From contig NZ_JASERU010000011.1 in NCBI RefSeq assembly GCF_030504985.1, positions 1 to 64,000 on the forward strand: 64,000 nucleotides of DNA. Direction: 5' to 3'. Numbering within the stretch: position 1 is the stretch's first letter; the number at the start of each line of letters is the position of its first letter. A program made the translations under genes and the position numbers. The stretch comes from Fulvimonas sp. R45 (lineage in GTDB: Bacteria; Pseudomonadota; Gammaproteobacteria; Xanthomonadales; Rhodanobacteraceae). The notes below the pieces were generated by a model. That model was not told the origin of the DNA. It saw nothing but the letters and a program-made list of their open reading frames with translations, and did no database searches. Below are positions 45,881 through 55,034 of this stretch, in pieces.

Positions 45881-46624
45881 TCACTCCAGGATCTGCAGGT
45901 AGTTCCGCACCGTGACGGCGAGGCCGTCGTACAGTGCCTCGCCGATCAACGCATGGCCGATGGAGACTTCGGCCAGCCCGGGGATGGCGGCACGAAAGGT
46001 GCCCAGGTTGGCCTGGCTGAGGTCGTGGCCGGCGTTCACCGCCAGTCCGGCCTGCTGTGCGCGTCGCGCGGTATCGACGCACAGCGCCAGCTGCTCGCGG
46101 GCGTCGCCTTCGGCGAAGGCATGCGCGTACGGGCCGGTGTAGATCTCGATGCGCTCCGCGCCGATCGCCAGCGCGTGCTCGAAGCCGCCGGTGCCAGCGT
46201 CCACGAACAGGCTGACCCGGCAGCCCAGCGCGCGCAGCTCGGCCACCAGCGGGCGCAGCCGCTCGGCATCGCGGGCCAGCTCGAAACCATGGTCGGAAGT
46301 GAGCTGGCCGTCGGCGTCCGGCACCAGGGTGACCTGGGTGGGGCGCACCTCGCGGGCCAGCTGGACCAGCCCGGGATAGCTGCCGCGCGGCGGCGCGAAC
46401 GGGTTGCCCTCGATGTTGTATTCGACCCGGCCGCGCAGCGCCACGGCCAGCGCGCGCACGTCGTCCGGGCGCACGTGGCGCTGGTCCGGGCGCGGGTGCA
46501 CGGTGATGCCGCCGCAGCCGGCCTCGATGCAGGCGTGGGCGGCGCGGATGATGTCCGGTTCGGTCTCGCCGCGCGAGTTGCGCAGCACGGCGATCTTGTT
46601 GAGGTTGACGCTGAGCAGGGTCAT
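45881..46624 (-). CDS. pdxJ: Pyridoxine 5'-phosphate synthase
   Basis: 247-aa TIM-barrel enzyme condensing 1-deoxyxylulose 5-phosphate with 3-amino-2-oxopropyl phosphate in vitamin B6 synthesis. [22 protein letters not shown] is the family start, [19 protein letters not shown] the phosphate-binding and active-site segment, YNIEGNPF the catalytic Glu region, and [18 protein letters not shown] plus [17 protein letters not shown] complete it. Start at 46624; a second ATG at 46636 is also possible. pdxJ is known next to tonB-exbBDD in Xanthomonas. Confidence 0.95.
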   Translation of the reverse strand: MTLLSVNLNKIAVLRNSRGETEPDIIRAAHACIEAGCGGITVHPRPDQRHVRPDDVRALAVALRGRVEYNIEGNPFAPPRGSYPGLVQLAREVRPTQVTLVPDADGQLTSDHGFELARDAERLRPLVAELRALGCRVSLFVDAGTGGFEHALAIGAERIEIYTGPYAHAFAEGDAREQLALCVDTARRAQQAGLAVNAGHDLSQANLGTFRAAIPGLAEVSIGHALIGEALYDGLAVTVRNYLQILE

Positions 46625-46669
46625 GGCGGCTGGCATCGCGCAGGCTGCGGGCCGCCCACAATGCGCCGT

Positions 46670-47311
46670 TCAGCCGTCCGCGGCAAGCGCGCGGAACACG
46701 ACCCGTCGCGGCGGGCCGCGCCAGGCCAGGGTCGCGACGTAGGCCGGGTCGGGAACGTAGCGGTGAAGCTGCCAGGCGGCCGCGTCCTCGCCATCCAGCC
46801 ACAGCAGGCGGGCGGGCGCCGGCGGCACGGTCAGTTGCAGGCGGTCCAGGCCGAAGGCCAGGCCGCGGCCCAGCGCCTTCAGCACCGCCTCCTTGGCGGT
46901 CCACAGCGCGAGGAAGGCCTCGTCACGCTGCGGGCCGGGCAGCGCGGCAAGGGCGGCAGCCTCGTCGAGGCGGAAGTAGCGCCGCGCGATCTCCAGCGCG
47001 CGGGGCCGCGGACGCAGGCGTTCCAGATCGATGCCGGGCACGATGCCGCGCGCCACCGCCACCACGGCATGCTCGCCGCTGTGCGACCAGTTGAATGCCA
47101 GCGCCGCGTGCGGCGCGGCCAGTGCCGGGCGGCCATGCTCGCCGTCGACCAGCGCCAGCGCCCCGGCTGGCACGCCGAGGTAGCCCGCCAGCACCGCGCG
47201 CAAGGGTGCGCGGCCATGTTCGCGACGCCACGGCAGCCACCACGCGTGAATCTCGTCATCGCGCAGGGGCTCTGCTACTTTCGCGAAGGTCCGGTCGTCC
47301 GTCGTGCGCAT
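46670..47311 (-). CDS. 4'-phosphopantetheinyl transferase superfamily protein
   Basis: 213-aa enzyme of the Sfp type, transferring phosphopantetheine from CoA to carrier proteins. Motifs: [38 protein letters not shown] for the Mg-binding Asp region and [19 protein letters not shown] with the catalytic WxxKEA. No carrier protein or synthase gene is near, so the target could be fatty acid ACP or a distant secondary-metabolite synthase. The ATG at 47311 starts the conserved part; the frame upstream overlaps the divergent kinase leader. Confidence 0.92.
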   Translation of the reverse strand: MRTTDDRTFAKVAEPLRDDEIHAWWLPWRREHGRAPLRAVLAGYLGVPAGALALVDGEHGRPALAAPHAALAFNWSHSGEHAVVAVARGIVPGIDLERLRPRPRALEIARRYFRLDEAAALAALPGPQRDEAFLALWTAKEAVLKALGRGLAFGLDRLQLTVPPAPARLLWLDGEDAAAWQLHRYVPDPAYVATLAWRGPPRRVVFRALAADG

Positions 47312-47385
47312 GGCGGCATGCTGCCGGACCGGGGCCGCCGCGCACAAGCGGCGGGGACGGACGCCTGGCACGGGAGTCATCGCGC

Positions 47386-50300
47386 TTGATCGACGGCTGG
47401 GTGCTGCTGCTGGTCTCGCTGCTGTACGTGGGACTGCTGTTCGCGGTGGCCTGGCTGGGCGACCGGCGGCCGCTGTACCCGCGCCAGCCGCGGTTGCGCC
47501 CCTTCGTCTACGCGCTGGCGCTGGCCACCTACTGCTCGTCGTGGACCTTCTACGGGGCGGTGGGCACGGCGGCGCGCTCGGGACTGGCCTACCTGCCGAT
47601 CTACCTGGGCCCGGCGCTGCTGTTCCTGCTCGGCTTCGGGCTGATGCGGCGGCTGGTGCGGGTGGCCATGCGGCGCAACATCACGTCCATCGCGGACTTC
47701 ATCGGCGCGCGCTTCGGCAAGTCGCACGGACTGGCCGCGGTGGTGGCGGCGATCGCGGTGGTGGCGGTGGTGCCGTACCTGGCGTTGCAGCTGAAGGCGG
47801 TGGCGATGTCCTACGGCGTGCTGCGCGGGCTGGCCGCCGCGGCGCCGGCGACCGGCCTGGGCGGCGATACCGCGCTGTGGTGCGCGCTGCTGCTGGCGCT
47901 GTTCGCGATCCTGTTCGGCACGCGCAGCATCGATGCCAGCGAGCACCACCACGGCCTGATGCTGGCGATCGCGCTGGAGTCACTGATCAAGCTGGTCGCC
48001 TTCGCCGCGCTGGCGCTGTACGCGTTCCGGCACGAGCCGGCGCTGGGACAGGTGCTGCAGCTGCCGGCCGCGCATGCCGGCGAGGTGCTGCGGCCGGCCT
48101 TCATCGCACAGACGCTGCTGGGGTTCTGCGCGGTGTTCTGCCTGCCGCGGCAGTTCCAGATCGGCGTGGTGGAGTGCGAGGACGCCGACGACCTGGACTG
48201 CGCGCGCTGGCTGATCCCGCTGTACATGCTGATCGTCAGCGTGGCGGTGCTGCCGATCGTGGCGGCCGGCGCGCTGCTGCCGGCGGTGCGCGACGGCGCC
48301 GGCGACGCCTGGGTGCTGAACCTGCCGCTGGCGCACGGCAACGGCGGCATGGCGCTGCTGGCCTACGTGGGCGGTTTCTCGGCCGGCACGGGCATGGTGA
48401 TCGTGGCGGCGGTGGCGCTGTCCACCATGGTCAGCAACGACCTGGCGATGCCGCTGCTGCTGCGCATCCGCCGGCTGCGGCTGGAGCAGCGCAGCGACCT
48501 GTCGCGGCTGCTGCTGCGCGTGCGCCGCTGCGCGATCGTGGCGCTGGCGTTGATGGCCTACGCCTACTACCGGCTGGCCGCCGACGTGGAGAACCTGGCC
48601 GCCACCGGCCTGCTCTCGCTGGCGGCCGTGGCGCAGTTCGCGCCGGCGCTGGTGGCGGCGCTGTACTGGCGCGGTGCCAGCCGGCGCGGCGTGATGGCGG
48701 GGCTGCTGGCCGGCTTCGCGGTATGGATCTATACCTTGCTGCTGCCGGCGATGGACCACGCGCCCTGGCTGCAGCACGGCCCGCTCGGCATCGCCTGGCT
48801 GCGCCCGCAGGCGCTGCTCGGCACGCACGGCTGGGACCCGGTGCTGCACAGCGCGTTCTGGTCGCTGCTGGTCAACGTGGCCTGCCTGGTGCTCGTGTCG
48901 CTGCGCTGGCGGCCCAGCCTGGAGGAACGCCTGCACGCGGCGATGTTCATCGATCCGCACGTCGCCAGCCGCGGCGGCGCCGGTGACTGGCGCGGCCGCG
49001 TGACGGTGGCCGACCTGCGCACCATCGCCGAGCGCATCATCGGCACGCGTGGCACGCAGCGCGCGTTCGAGGACTACGCGCGCCGCCGCGGCAAGCCGCT
49101 GCAGCCGGGCGAATCGGCCGAGCGAGCGCTGATCCAGGCCACCGAGCGCCTGCTCGCCGGCGCGGTGGGCGCGGCCAGCGCGCGGCGCATCCTGATGGGC
49201 GTGCTGTCGGGCTCGGGGCTGGACATCGCCGAGGCGATGGCGCTGATGGACGAGGCCTCGCAGGAACTGCGCTTCAACCGCGAGCTGCTCTCCATCACGC
49301 TGGAGAACGTGTCGCAGGGCATCAGCGTGGTGGACGGTCAGATGCGGCTGGTGGCATGGAACCGGCGCTACCTGGAACTGTTCGGCTACCCCGACGGCAT
49401 GGTCTACGTGGGCGTGCCGGTGGCCGACCTGATCCGTTGGAACGCCGAGCACGGCGAGTGCGGCCCGGGCGAGGTGGACGGCCACGTGGCCAAGCGCATC
49501 GCCCACCTGCGCGCGGGCACGCCGCACCTGTTCCAGCGCGTGCGGCCGGACGGCAGCACCATCGAGATGCGCGGCCGCGCGCTGCCCGGTGGCGGCTATG
49601 TCACCACCTATTCCGACGTCACCGCGTACAAGCACGCCGAGCGCGCCCTGATCGAGGCCAACGAGACGCTGGAACAGCGCGTGGAGCAGCGCACCGCCGA
49701 GCTCAGCGAGGCGCTGGCCGCCACCGCGCAGGCTCGTCGCGTGGCCGAGGCGGCCAACGTGTCGAAGACGCGCTTCCTCGCCGCCGCCAGCCACGACCTG
49801 CTGCAGCCGCTGAACGCGGCGCGGCTGTTCACCTCGGCGCTGCGCCAGCAGCCGGGGCTGGACGACGAGGCCGGCCAGCTGGCCGAGCGCATCGACGCCT
49901 CCTTCCGCGCCGCCGAGGACCTGCTCGACGCGCTGCTCGACATCTCGCGCCTGGACACCGGCAGCTACCGGGCCGACGTCGGCCAGTTCGCGCTGGCCGA
50001 CCTGTTCGGGTCGCTCCACGCGCAGTTCGCCGGGCTGGCCGAGCAGCGCGGCCTGCGCCTGCGGGTGGTGCCGACCCGGCTGGCGGTGCGCAGCGACCCG
50101 CAGCTGCTGCGGCGCATCCTGCAGAACTTCATTTCCAACGCGCTGCGCTACACCCGGCACGGCGGTGTGCTGCTGGGCGCGCGGCGCCACGGCGACGAGG
50201 TGCGTATCGAGGTGTGGGACACCGGCCCCGGCATCGCGCCAGCGCAGCGCGCGCGCGTGTTCGGCGAGTTCCAGCGGCTGGACCGGCCCTCGCCGTGGGG

Positions 50301-50865
50301 CGAGAAGGGCCTGGGCCTGGGGCTGTCGATCTGCGAGCGCATCGCCGCGATCCTCGGCCACCGGTTGGGCCTGGCCTCGCGCGAGGGGCGGGGCAGCTGC
50401 TTCTCGGTGGGCGTGCCGCTCGGCACGGCCGCGCCTCGTCACGCGCACAACGCGCGCGGCGCGCCGGCGCCGGAGAACCTGCCGCTCACCGTATTGTGCC
50501 TGGACGACGACGCGGCCATCCTCGACGGCATGCGCGCCCTGCTCGGCCGCTGGGGCGTGGACTGCCGCACCGCGCGCGACCTGGCCGAGGCCGAGGCCGA
50601 GTTGCGGTGCGGGCCGATCGACCTGATCCTGGCCGACTACCACCTGGGCGAGGGCGTGGACGGCCTGCAGGCGCTGGAGCGGCTGCGCGGCGCGGTCGAG
50701 CCGCCGCCGCCGGCCGCGCTGATCACTGCCGACGGCAGCAGCGAGCTGAAGCAGCGCGCACGCGCTCTGGACTACCCGGTGCTGCACAAGCCGGTACGGC
50801 CGGCCGCGCTGCGCGCGCTGCTCACCGCGCTGCGGCGGCGGCAGGCGGGCGACGCGGCACATTGA
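47386..50865 (+). CDS. NahK/CbrA-like hybrid histidine kinase with transporter-like N-terminus
   Basis: 1159-aa membrane sensor. Residues ~1-490 form a sodium:solute symporter-like domain with about 13 helices (WVLLLVSLLYVGLLFAVAWLGDR at the start, LVNVACLVLVSLRW at the end). A PAS domain follows (ENVSQGISVVDGQMRLVAWN), then a coiled coil, the HisKA box ASHDLLQPLNAARL with His803, the HATPase with VWDTGPGIAP and GLGLGLSICERI, and a C-terminal receiver with phospho-acceptor Asp1084 in LILADYHLGEG. The likely start is TTG at 47386, with GGGAG 8 nt upstream; no ATG fits. The ligand and output genes are unknown. Confidence 0.9.
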   Translation: MIDGWVLLLVSLLYVGLLFAVAWLGDRRPLYPRQPRLRPFVYALALATYCSSWTFYGAVGTAARSGLAYLPIYLGPALLFLLGFGLMRRLVRVAMRRNITSIADFIGARFGKSHGLAAVVAAIAVVAVVPYLALQLKAVAMSYGVLRGLAAAAPATGLGGDTALWCALLLALFAILFGTRSIDASEHHHGLMLAIALESLIKLVAFAALALYAFRHEPALGQVLQLPAAHAGEVLRPAFIAQTLLGFCAVFCLPRQFQIGVVECEDADDLDCARWLIPLYMLIVSVAVLPIVAAGALLPAVRDGAGDAWVLNLPLAHGNGGMALLAYVGGFSAGTGMVIVAAVALSTMVSNDLAMPLLLRIRRLRLEQRSDLSRLLLRVRRCAIVALALMAYAYYRLAADVENLAATGLLSLAAVAQFAPALVAALYWRGASRRGVMAGLLAGFAVWIYTLLLPAMDHAPWLQHGPLGIAWLRPQALLGTHGWDPVLHSAFWSLLVNVACLVLVSLRWRPSLEERLHAAMFIDPHVASRGGAGDWRGRVTVADLRTIAERIIGTRGTQRAFEDYARRRGKPLQPGESAERALIQATERLLAGAVGAASARRILMGVLSGSGLDIAEAMALMDEASQELRFNRELLSITLENVSQGISVVDGQMRLVAWNRRYLELFGYPDGMVYVGVPVADLIRWNAEHGECGPGEVDGHVAKRIAHLRAGTPHLFQRVRPDGSTIEMRGRALPGGGYVTTYSDVTAYKHAERALIEANETLEQRVEQRTAELSEALAATAQARRVAEAANVSKTRFLAAASHDLLQPLNAARLFTSALRQQPGLDDEAGQLAERIDASFRAAEDLLDALLDISRLDTGSYRADVGQFALADLFGSLHAQFAGLAEQRGLRLRVVPTRLAVRSDPQLLRRILQNFISNALRYTRHGGVLLGARRHGDEVRIEVWDTGPGIAPAQRARVFGEFQRLDRPSPWGEKGLGLGLSICERIAAILGHRLGLASREGRGSCFSVGVPLGTAAPRHAHNARGAPAPENLPLTVLCLDDDAAILDGMRALLGRWGVDCRTARDLAEAEAELRCGPIDLILADYHLGEGVDGLQALERLRGAVEPPPPAALITADGSSELKQRARALDYPVLHKPVRPAALRALLTALRRRQAGDAAH

Positions 50866-50875
50866 CCCGCCGCGC

Positions 50876-50904
50876 TGGACAGCGTGGCCCGATCGCCGGA
50901 TAGT
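50876..50904 (+). promoter_or_regulatory. Possible promoter of the moa-mod operon
   Basis: TGGACA (50876-50881) and GATAGT (50899-50904) are 17 bp apart. Transcription would begin near 50911, ten bases before the structured leader. Both hexamers deviate from consensus. Confidence 0.4.
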
Positions 50905-50920
50905 GTCCGCGATGTGGTGC

Positions 50921-51038
50921 AACTCCGAGGCGCCCGGCCTTCGTTCCCGCCGGAACATGGCTTGGCGTCCGTGGCCTGCGAGCCACCGGGCGGACGGGGA
51001 AACGCGTCCGCCTCCCGACCCTGGAAAGGAGCACGGAC
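50921..51038 (+). ncRNA. Moco riboswitch-like leader upstream of moaA
   Basis: The 118-nt leader resembles the Moco RNA motif found before moaA in Escherichia coli. The closest part is the 3' side: GCCACCGGGCGGAC, then CGCCTCCCGACCCTGGAAAGGAGC directly before the start, read as CGCCTCCCG and CTGGAAAGG blocks. Visible pairings are GTGGC/GCCAC (50971-50975, 50982-50986), GGCGGAC/GTCCGCC (50989-50995, 51006-51012), and, excluding the last, GAGGCG/CGCCTC (50927-50932, 51009-51014). The ribosome binding site GGAAAGGAG at 51023-51031 follows at once, so ligand-dependent control of translation is plausible. The match was made from memory of the Escherichia coli element. Confidence 0.72.
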
Positions 51039-51039
51039 C

Positions 51040-52020
51040 GTGAACCCGCTGGCCGATCGCCACGGTCGCCGCTTTCCGTACCTGCGGCTGTCGATCGTTC
51101 CCGCGTGCAACTTCCGTTGCACGTACTGCCTGCCGCACGGCTACCAGGCCGAGCCCGGCAGCGCCGGCCCGTTGTCGCTGGAGGAGATCGCGCGCCTGCT
51201 GCGCGGTTTCGCCGTGCTGGGCATGCACAAGCTGCGCATCACCGGCGGCGAACCCAGCGTGCGCCGCGACCTCGCCGACGTGCTGCGCACCGCCGCCGCG
51301 GTGCCGGACGTGACGAAACTCGCGATGACCACCAACGGCACCCTGCTGTCGCGCCGGCTGGGCGAGTGGATGGAGGCGGGACTCAACGCCATCAACGTCA
51401 GCGTGGACAGCCTCGACCGCGCCGCCTTCGCGCGCATCACCGGCCACGACCGCCTGGACGACATCCTGCACGGCGTGGACATGGCGCTGGCCGCCAGCCT
51501 GCCCACCAAGCTCAACGCGGTGCTGCTGCGCGGCGTCAACGACCGCGAGCTGCCGCGCTGGCTGGACTACCTGCGCGACCACGCGGTGGGCCTGCGCTTC
51601 ATCGAGCTGATGCAGACCGGCGACAACCTCGCGTTCTTCCGCGACCACCACGTGCGCGCCGAAACGCTGGAAGCGGAGCTGCAGGAGGCCGGCTGGCAGC
51701 CGCTGCCGCGCGCCGCCGACGCCGGTCCCGCGCGCGAGTACCGCCATCCCGATTACGCCGGGCGCATCGGCATCATCGCGCCGTACTCGAAGGACTTCTG
51801 CGCCGGCTGCAACCGCCTGCGCGTCACCGCCACCGGCGACCTGCGGCTGTGCCTGTTCGGCGAATTCGGCATACCGCTGCGCGCCCACCTGCAGCGCGAC
51901 GACCAGCTCGACGAGCTGGTGCGCGCCATCGGCGGCCAGATCGGCCGCAAGGAACAGGGGCATTTCCTGCACGAAGGCCGCACCGGCATCACGCCCCATC
52001 TCGCATCCACCGGAGGTTGA
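51040..52020 (+). CDS. moaA: GTP 3',8-cyclase MoaA
   Basis: 326-aa radical SAM enzyme that starts molybdopterin synthesis by cyclising GTP. The N-terminal cluster is CNFRCTYC (SIVPACNFRCTYCLPHGY), the second cluster is bound by CAGCNRLR and a later Cys in LRLCLFGEFG, and the chain ends in Gly-Gly as required for activity. Start is GTG at 51040, with AAAGGAG 9 nt upstream; the open frame upstream is the structured leader. moaCB follows after 3 nt. Confidence 0.95.
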   Translation: MNPLADRHGRRFPYLRLSIVPACNFRCTYCLPHGYQAEPGSAGPLSLEEIARLLRGFAVLGMHKLRITGGEPSVRRDLADVLRTAAAVPDVTKLAMTTNGTLLSRRLGEWMEAGLNAINVSVDSLDRAAFARITGHDRLDDILHGVDMALAASLPTKLNAVLLRGVNDRELPRWLDYLRDHAVGLRFIELMQTGDNLAFFRDHHVRAETLEAELQEAGWQPLPRAADAGPAREYRHPDYAGRIGIIAPYSKDFCAGCNRLRVTATGDLRLCLFGEFGIPLRAHLQRDDQLDELVRAIGGQIGRKEQGHFLHEGRTGITPHLASTGG

Positions 52021-52023
52021 TCC

Positions 52024-53028
52024 ATGCACCAGCGCGAGGATCGCGCCAGCGGTACGTTCCACATGGCCGACGTGCGCCGCAAGCGCGCCACCGCGCGCCG
52101 CGCGGTGGCGGTGGGCGAGCTGCATGCCGGCAGCGCTTTCGACGCCATCGTGACGAAGCGGCTGCCCAAGGGCGACGCCATCGCGATGGCCGAGATCGCC
52201 GGCCTGCAGGGCGCGAAGAACGCCTCGCAGCTGATGCCGCTGTGCCACCCGCTGCCGCTGGACTACCTGGAACTGCGCTGCGAGCCGGTGGCCGAGCGCC
52301 AGGCCATCCGCGTGTACTGCGAAGTGGCCACCTGTGCCCGCACCGGCGTGGAGATGGAGGCGCTGGCCGGCGTCAACGCGGCCCTGCTCACGCTCTACGA
52401 CCTGACCAAGCCGGTGCAGCCCGCGCTGGCCATCGGCGGCGTGCGGCTGCTGTTCAAGGAGGGCGGCAAGAAGGGGTTGTGGCTGCACCCCGACGGCATG
52501 AGCGAGGCCGAACACGAACACTACCGCCCGCGCGCCACGCCGCGGCTGGAAGGCGTGGAGGCCGCCGTGGTCACCCTGAGCGACCGCGCCCATCGCGGCG
52601 ACTACGAGGACGTCTCCGGCCCGCTGCTGGTCGAACGCCTGCGCGCGCTGGGCGCCGACGTGGGCCCGGCCGAAGTGCGCGCCGACGAGGCCGCGCCGCT
52701 GGCCGCGCGCCTGCGCGAACTGGCGGCGGCGGGTATCCGGCTGGTGCTGTGCACCGGCGGCACCGGGCTGGGGCCGCGCGACGTGACGCCCGAGGCGCTG
52801 GCACAGGTCGCCGACCGCCACGTGCCCGGCATCGCGGAAATGTTTCGCAGTGAAAGCAGCCAGCACACGCCGCTGGCCTGGCTGAGCCGCGCCGAGGCGG
52901 TGCTGCTGGGCGAGACGCTGGTGATCGCCTTGCCGGGCAGCGCGAAGGCGGTGGCGCAGGGCATGGACATCCTCGCGCCCGTGCTCGCGCATGCGCTGGC
53001 GATGGCCGCGGGCGAGGACCACGCATGA
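52024..53028 (+). CDS. moaCB: Fused MoaC-MoaB molybdopterin biosynthesis protein
   Basis: 334-aa bifunctional protein. Residues ~1-155 are MoaC (cyclic pyranopterin monophosphate synthase): FHMADVRRKRATARRAVAVG, LMPLCHPLPLDYL and the active-site Lys in LYDLTKPVQPALAIGGVRLLFKEGGKKG (given as LYDLTKPVQ and FKEGGKKG). Residues ~165-334 are a MoaB/MogA-type domain: VTLSDRAHRGDYEDVSGP, LCTGGTGLGPRDVTPEAL and LPGSAKAVAQGM, expected to adenylylate molybdopterin. Such fusions are known in Xanthomonadales and some other bacteria. Its stop overlaps the moeA start. Confidence 0.94.
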   Translation: MHQREDRASGTFHMADVRRKRATARRAVAVGELHAGSAFDAIVTKRLPKGDAIAMAEIAGLQGAKNASQLMPLCHPLPLDYLELRCEPVAERQAIRVYCEVATCARTGVEMEALAGVNAALLTLYDLTKPVQPALAIGGVRLLFKEGGKKGLWLHPDGMSEAEHEHYRPRATPRLEGVEAAVVTLSDRAHRGDYEDVSGPLLVERLRALGADVGPAEVRADEAAPLAARLRELAAAGIRLVLCTGGTGLGPRDVTPEALAQVADRHVPGIAEMFRSESSQHTPLAWLSRAEAVLLGETLVIALPGSAKAVAQGMDILAPVLAHALAMAAGEDHA

Positions 53029-54278
53029 GCCACGCCTTGCTCGATCCGGCCGAGGCCTTGCGGCTGATCCTCGCCGCCTGCGCGCCACTGCCAGCACACG
53101 AGGTTCCCGTGGCCGAGGCGATGGGCCGCGTGCTCGCCGCGCCGGTCGTGGCGCCCGGCGCGCTGCCGCCGTTCGACAATTCGGCGATGGACGGCTACGC
53201 GCTGGGCGGTGGCGCGGAAGCACTGGCCGCGGGCAGTGAATGGCCCATCGAGGGCCAGCAGGCCGCGGGCGACGGCGCCACGCGGGCGCGCCGCGGCGCG
53301 TGGGAAATCATGACCGGCGCGCGCCTGCCCGACGGCCTGGACCGGGTGATCCCGGTGGAACAGGTCGAGCGGCTGGACGCACCGCCGCGCGTGCGCCTGC
53401 TGGCCGACGTGGCGGCGGGAGAAAACGTGCGCACCGCCGGTTCCGACGTGCCGGCGGGCGAAGCCGTGCTTGCCGCGGGGACGCGGCTGGAGCCGCAACA
53501 CCTGATGCTGCTCGCTGCACTGGGCGTGGCCCGCGTGGCGGTGATTGAACGCCCGCGCGCGGCGGTGCTGAGCACCGGCCGCGAACTGGTGGACGACCCT
53601 GCGGCGCCGCTGGCTTCCGGACAGATCCGCAACTCCAACGGTCCCTTTCTTGCCGAGCGCCTGCCGCGTGCCGGCGCCGAACTCGTCCACATCGAGACGG
53701 TGGGCGACGAGGTGGACGCCTTTCTCGCCGCCTTCGCGCGCGCCCGCGCCGCCGGCGCGCGCGTGGTGGTGTCCACCGGCGCGGTGTCGATGGGCCGCTA
53801 CGACTTCGTGCCGCAGGCGCTGGAGCGGCTGGGCGCGGAGGCGGTCTTCCACAAGGTCGCGATCCGCCCCGGCAAGCCGCTGCTGTTCGCGCGGCTGCCC
53901 GACGGCACGCTGTTCTTCGGCCTGCCCGGCAACCCCATCGCGGTGGCGGTGGGGCTGCGCTTCTTCGTGGAGCCGGCGCTGCGCGCGATGCTGGGCCTGC
54001 CGCGCGAAGCGCCGTGGCGCGTGCCGCTGGCCGCCGATTACGCCAAGAAGCCGCGCCTGCGCTTCCACCTCAAGGCGCGCGTCACGCTGGACGCGCAGGG
54101 GCGCCTGGCGGCACGCGTGTTGCCGGGGCAGGAGTCCTACCGCATCCGTCCGCTGGCCGAAGCCAACGCGTGGGTGGTGGTGCCGGTGGAGGCGACCGGA
54201 CTGGCCGCCGGCACGCTGGTGGAGGTGTGCGGCCTCGGCCACCTGGAAAGCCCGGCCATCGACGGGAGCCACGCATGA
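53025..54278 (+). CDS. moeA: Molybdopterin molybdenumtransferase MoeA
   Basis: 417-aa enzyme inserting molybdate into adenylylated molybdopterin. FDNSAMDGYALGG, GRELVDDPAAPLASGQIRNSN, VVVSTGAVSMGRYDFV and IRPGKPLLFARLPDGTLFFGLPGNP (as two blocks IRPGKPLLF and FFGLPGNPIAV) are the family signatures. The C-terminal domain IV follows (GQESYRIRPLAEANAWVVVP). Starts inside the moaCB stop (ATGA) and its own stop overlaps moaD, so the three are translationally coupled. Confidence 0.95.
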   Translation: MSHALLDPAEALRLILAACAPLPAHEVPVAEAMGRVLAAPVVAPGALPPFDNSAMDGYALGGGAEALAAGSEWPIEGQQAAGDGATRARRGAWEIMTGARLPDGLDRVIPVEQVERLDAPPRVRLLADVAAGENVRTAGSDVPAGEAVLAAGTRLEPQHLMLLAALGVARVAVIERPRAAVLSTGRELVDDPAAPLASGQIRNSNGPFLAERLPRAGAELVHIETVGDEVDAFLAAFARARAAGARVVVSTGAVSMGRYDFVPQALERLGAEAVFHKVAIRPGKPLLFARLPDGTLFFGLPGNPIAVAVGLRFFVEPALRAMLGLPREAPWRVPLAADYAKKPRLRFHLKARVTLDAQGRLAARVLPGQESYRIRPLAEANAWVVVPVEATGLAAGTLVEVCGLGHLESPAIDGSHA

Positions 54279-54535
54279 AGATCCGCATCGCCCTGTACGG
54301 CGCCCTGCGCGAGGCCGACGCCAGCGGCCGCGTGGAACTGGAGGTGCCCGCCGGCAGCAGCATCGCCGAGTTGCGCGAACGGCTCGCGGCGCACCTCGCC
54401 GGGCACGCGCCGGCGATCCCGGCGGGACTGGTGCGCCGCTGCGCCTTCGCCAGCGCCGAGGAAATCCTGCACAACCACCGCGCCGTGCCCGAGGGCGTGG
54501 AACTGGCCGTGCTGCCGCCGGTGAGCGGAGGCTGA
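54275..54535 (+). CDS. moaD: Molybdopterin synthase small subunit MoaD
   Basis: 86-aa ubiquitin-like sulfur carrier ending VLPPVSGG; the terminal Gly-Gly is thiocarboxylated and feeds sulfur to MoaE. The beta-grasp fold is recognisable (KIRIALYGALREADASGRVEL, SSIAELRERL). It overlaps the moeA stop by 4 nt and moaE begins 1 nt after its stop. Confidence 0.94.
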   Translation: MKIRIALYGALREADASGRVELEVPAGSSIAELRERLAAHLAGHAPAIPAGLVRRCAFASAEEILHNHRAVPEGVELAVLPPVSGG

Positions 54536-54536
54536 G

Positions 54537-55034
54537 ATGGACGAGCTGCACGTCGCCGTGGTGGAACGCCGCGTGGCCGCGCTGGACGTGGCCGCGGCGT
54601 TGGATTTCGTGGGCGACCCGCGCTTCGGCGGCATCGCCACGTTCATCGGCCGGGTGCGCGACCACAACGTGGGTCGCGTCGTCACCGGCATCAGCTACGA
54701 CCTGTTCGAGCCGCTGGCGCTGCGCCTGTTCCGTGCCATCGGCGAACGCGCGCGGGCCGAGGTGGGCGCGCCGCTGAAGCTGTGGATCGCGCATGCGAAG
54801 GGCGACCTGGCCATCGGCGATCTCGCCGTGGTGGTGGCCGCCGGCACGCCGCATCGCGACGAGGCCTTCCGCGCTTGCCGCTTGGCCATCGAGGCGGTGA
54901 AGCACGAGGCGCCGATCTGGAAGCAGGAACACTACGTGGACGGCGACAGTGCCTGGAGCGAGGGCTGCTCGCTGTGCGAGGAACAGCGCGAAGCCGAGCG
55001 CCTTGACCATGCCGGCCATGCCCACGGCCACTGA
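54537..55034 (+). CDS. moaE: Molybdopterin synthase catalytic subunit MoaE
   Basis: 165-aa large subunit that turns precursor Z into molybdopterin with sulfur from MoaD. GGIATFIGRVRDHNVGRVVTGISYDLFEPLA is the family signature region, LWIAHAKGDLAIGDLAVVVAAGTPHRDEAF the core, and the catalytic Lys lies in HEAPIWKQEHYVDGDSAW. Followed by an overlapping mobA. Confidence 0.95.
   Translation: MDELHVAVVERRVAALDVAAALDFVGDPRFGGIATFIGRVRDHNVGRVVTGISYDLFEPLALRLFRAIGERARAEVGAPLKLWIAHAKGDLAIGDLAVVVAAGTPHRDEAFRACRLAIEAVKHEAPIWKQEHYVDGDSAWSEGCSLCEEQREAERLDHAGHAHGH

Noticed and set aside
47980-53223. 1747-codon open frame on the minus strand opposite the kinase and moa genes
   Set aside because: It is antisense to well-supported genes and its translation is low-complexity His/Arg/Gln-rich, as expected from high-GC codon bias on the other strand.
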